DNA of 64,000 bases, taken from the NCBI GenBank assembly GCA_026874595.1, contig CM049306.1, positions 7,189,519 through 7,253,518 on the forward strand. The letters are read 5' to 3'. Shown here one piece after another: positions 60,348 to 64,000 of the stretch. This DNA comes from Sipunculus nudus (Eukaryota; Annelida; Sipuncula; Golfingiida; Sipunculidae). Within the stretch, counting starts at the first letter, position 1; each line of letters begins with the position of its first letter. The notes beneath the pieces were generated by a model, which did not search any database, was not told the origin of the DNA, and was given only the letters and a program-made list of their open reading frames with translations. Position numbers and translations under genes: made by a program.

Positions 60348-63300
60348 TCATAACTATTGTTAAAAAATGTTAAAACCAAAACTGTTAAATTTGTGATATA
60401 TACGATTTATGGAACTATAGGCCGTTGATTCAATACATGCTTGTGCAAAACAACTTTATAATTGTACCTGCACATTGTTAAAAGTACCACTACATTTGAT
60501 TAATTTGTCAGTACTTATGGTTGATAAGAAATGAATGTTTCACATTAATCATGAAAAAGAAGAAAAATTTAAAAGTAGGTAAATGGAAGAGTATGACCTT
60601 GAAATTGTCATATTTTGATGAAGTGATGTGATGCTTAATGCACAGACCAAACAAAACTATGCATTTTATGGGATTTTTTTTTCCTCAGGAAGAATAAAAA
60701 ATTAGAAAAAGATTTGTATTATAGATTTCCTTTATACAGAAATTTGAATAGCTGGGCCACATTCTGTGTAATTTAACAAGTGTGCTCAGAATGAATCAGC
60801 CATTGTTCCAATTCATTGTAGACTCACACGAGCATCTTTACAATTATAATCAATGTATGTGTGTGAGAGCTTGTAGTCTATATACATTTCTGTAAATGTA
60901 GAGCTGTAGTGTGTCTTCCATGTATTATTGGTGCTTGTCAGAGATTGGTTTTGTCCCGGAGTAGGCCTTACTGATGCGACCAGCCACTTGTTTACGCAGT
61001 CTTCCATGGTTAGACTGGTGCTGTTAGATTGCCAGAGTTGTGAAGGACAAGGCAGTTGTTGAATCTTAATTAATTAGAGTTGGGCGATAAACTGGCATTT
61101 AATTGTGAAACACTTGTACTATAAATTTTGCTGTTATTTTTTTAGAGATATCAGGAAAAGAGACGTATGGAAACTTTCTTTTTCTAGTATTTCATGTCAT
61201 GTTTGTTTTCTATAATTTAAGGACAATGACACCCTGAAATAACTTATGCTGCAGTGAACATGACTGCCATGTTTTGCATTATGTTCACATGTTGTAAAAA
61301 CAGTCACATAGATGAATTCACTACAGTTATTGAGGTTTGTGGAGGGCATTTATTTCATAATCAGGGGATATACTTACATGTGTTTCATAGGAATGCGAAA
61401 AGAACCATGCTACAGTTTGGACCAGCATAAAAGGATTATATCAATATTTCTTGGGCTGATATTTAAATATAGTGATTGATACCAATTATCATTTGACTCC
61501 AGGGATATATCATGCTATATTTTGTGGTTGGCTCCATATATGTTAGGTTAAATTAATGCAATATTCACTTCATCAGTACTGCATAAGGTTTCCATTTTCG
61601 CAATTTCATCATACAATAAACTTTACAGAGTGTCCACTTTTATATGAATTCTTTGGTTTATGCAGAAAAATCTTAAACATTTGTGAAGGACATGGGAGCA
61701 CCTATTTAATGAAAGGTCTTGTTGATTAAAAGCAGATAATGTAAAAGATCCCATATAATTAATTATCTTTGATTTCTTGATAACAAAAAATCTGTAATTA
61801 TTCATTAAATCAATCTTTTTCTTTGTAGTGGTAAAGGCATAGATAATGTAAATGAGACACCAGTGGGGCTTTAAAAAAATAAACTGTTCACCTGTCTAGA
61901 TAGGGTCTGATTCATTATGAATATTTTTGAAACCCTTGTAAAAAAAACTCCCAACCACAGAATAGCAAGGCATATCTCTCAGCTCTAATGACAATAGTAT
62001 TGTTCATACTATGCTTGGGGATCTGTGTGTCATTAATATAGATAAATATTGTAGATTGACAGCCCATGTGTCAGTGGCACAGTAGTTGAGCTTACTTGAA
62101 TTACTGATCTTTAAATAAAGGCAGCATAAGACTGTGAATGGTCAAAATACAGCCAGAAAGTAGAAGCTCTGTGTGTAGCTTCTATACTTCTTAGTGTCAG
62201 GCTAGATTTAAAAAAAAAATGGCAGTTACAAACCTTCAGTGGATGAGGGGAAAGTGTTTGAATTTGAACTGTCAAACATTTCCTTGTATTTTTAGTTGCC
62301 ATGTGTTTAAGTCATAAATATGAGGGTAGACCAAAGCAACTCTGAAACAAAAAATATTAGACATTATTGAGCAGGGAATTAGTCTACTGTATGTCGCTTA
62401 TATTAATGGCTGCTAGATGGCGCTGGACCTAGCTATCTGGTCTTTTTGTCACATGGACTTGTTCTCAGTTGGTTAATTGAAAAGAGGTGGATAAAACAAG
62501 ACTAGTTCTGAGGGTATGTTAACAAAATAAAAATGAACAAAATCTGGCCTTATCATTACGGCATGATTTGCAGTATTTGCAGTCATAGATGTAGACTCAG
62601 TGCTGTTGTTAGGATGCACTGGTTAAACTCAACATCACAGCTACAGAGCAGGATGATATTACATGGCTGTAATCATTTGCAAAGATTTATGATAAAAGAA
62701 CAATGTGATATGTTAATGTTAGTTTATTCATGTGTGTGTGTGTGATGTGTGTTTGTAGGGATATGCAACAAGTTTTTAAATGTCCATGTCCATGTAAACT
62801 ACTGTGGACTGAACATTTGGGTGTATATAAATAAGAAATTAATGTACAGAGTAAACATTGATGTATTTATTTTTGTAAAGAAAAAATGTTCATGATGAAT
62901 GCAATATGCTTATTGGGGTTAATCCCCCTGCTGTAAGTTGTCAGTTTATTGAAGGCGCAAGTCTTCAGTATAGTCTAAGTTCAAAAAAGCACTTTTTATA
63001 TTGAATCATGTTTGTATATATGAAGAATGTTGTAAATAAATCATTAATTTTTGTGCATGAAAAATATTCTTTCCAGTATTGTGCTTGTTTCTGTCAAAGA
63101 GTTATGGTAGCTGGGTAGCCATTTCAATGATGCTATGGCAACCTGGTGTGAATATACACACTTGAAATTTAAAGATGCATGGTAGCATGCAGGGATTTGA
63201 TGAGACAGATAACCAGTGACAATTTTTAGCTCTATGTAAAGAATATGCATGATCAAGTAGCATTTGCTTCTGTTGAATGTGTGTGTATCTCGTTACTTAA

Positions 63301-64000
63301 GAACTGGCATCTGTAATTAAGCTTTCATTTAGGAACTTTTTAAATGGGGCTTTTGCTGAAAATCATACTGTTCATTAATTTATTAATTTAAAGTGCTCAC
63401 CATTGTGTTCGTTTGCTTCTGTTCATTGATGCATTTTACTCTTTGATTCAATGAAAATCTGTTATGTAGATTGCCTTTTCAAATGACATCATGCAAGTTC
63501 TATGGCCAAAGAAATACATTAATGCAGGGTCTCCTGTAGCCAACAGTGTGGCCAAGACTACACAATATTTGTTCAGTGTGTGGAGGAGTGCTTTCAGAGA
63601 TTGATTAATTTTATAAACAGAAAAGAAGCTAATCAGGTTGAAATGTTTTACCAAATATATTTAAATTATTAGAGACTGAATTTTGTAGACTTTTGCTAGT
63701 ATTGTTATTCCTTGAAAGTTTATGATACAGTTGTTTTAAATGCATTAAGAGAATTTTATTTTCTTCATCGGCTATGCATTCTGCTCAGAATTTTTAGCCT
63801 TTAGGGTTTGTAACTCTAATCACAAGTCCGTCCTGGGCTTCGAAGAGAACTGCTACGTATTTTTTAAATGATGTTAGTCATGCTTGTAGCAAGTTTTAGA
63901 AGTTTTGGTGATTAATGTTACTAGGATTATCTACTTATGCAACTTGGCAGTTGGCAACAAGGCTTGTTGAGATGTAATGACCTTGTACATCAATAAATTT
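60345..64000. other. Downstream DNA or long 3' UTR; no second gene seen
   Basis: Unique AT-rich sequence without recognised exons or repeats. It contains additional AATAAA signals (near 61615, 63034 and 63993) and three UGUANAUA-type Pumilio motifs at 62822-62829, 63013-63020 and 63031-63038, which would suit a long plexin 3' UTR. Confidence 0.4.

Overview
The window is eukaryotic (metazoan) genomic DNA. It is AT-rich and repeat-rich, with short spliced exons separated by long introns. The one protein-coding host gene I can support is the 3' portion of a plexin receptor gene of the plexin-A type, on the + strand from 26552 to the stop codon at 59144-59146. I delineated 31 coding exons. Every join has AG/GT boundaries and compatible phase, and together they give 4284 nt (1427 residues plus stop) with no interruption. 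Domain order is PSI1, IPT-like, PSI2, IPT-like, PSI3, four IPT/TIG domains, one transmembrane helix, the first half of the split GAP domain, the Rho-binding domain and the second half of the GAP domain. Both invariant GAP arginine sites are present. The Sema domain and start codon are not in the window as far as I can see, so the upstream exons probably lie before base 1. The repeat content (pearl/HINE-like elements with tandem cores) suggests a mollusc or other lophotrochozoan; this is inference.

Region by region: 1-26551 has no recognisable host exon and is probably 5' intron or intergenic DNA. It holds a 59-copy, 30-bp minisatellite (3217-4983), diverged tandem-core repeats (5100-9970) including a 0.7-kb insertion with a 9-bp target duplication (7415-8113), a 5'-truncated, broken non-LTR retrotransposon on the - strand (13229-15938, flanked by a 13-bp duplication), a G-rich minisatellite (24358-24445), and a pair of inverted repeats around long TA tracts (24451-26085). 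From 26552 to 59146 lie the plexin exons. Their introns carry at least five elements with the same architecture (TGTAT start, subterminal inverted repeats, tandem core, 3' hairpin, TCTAGT end), which I interpret as nonautonomous Helentron-like elements. One sits inside a TA-flanked TIR transposon and itself contains a MITE, giving three nested layers in a single intron. From 59147 to 64000 there is 3' UTR and downstream DNA with several AATAAA signals.

The most unusual observations are these. (1) Two plexin exons (starting at 36595 and 55421) are each the last copy of a 44-bp or 43-bp tandem array. The repeat unit is the splice acceptor plus the first coding bases of the exon, so each true acceptor is preceded by a row of decoys. 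(2) The repeat cores spread perfect direct repeats of the nuclear-receptor half-site AGGTCA through the introns. (3) A 12-bp palindrome, GGTGGCGCCACC, is kept intact at ten sites in otherwise diverged repeat families. (4) The plexin ends in a PDZ-ligand-like C-terminus.
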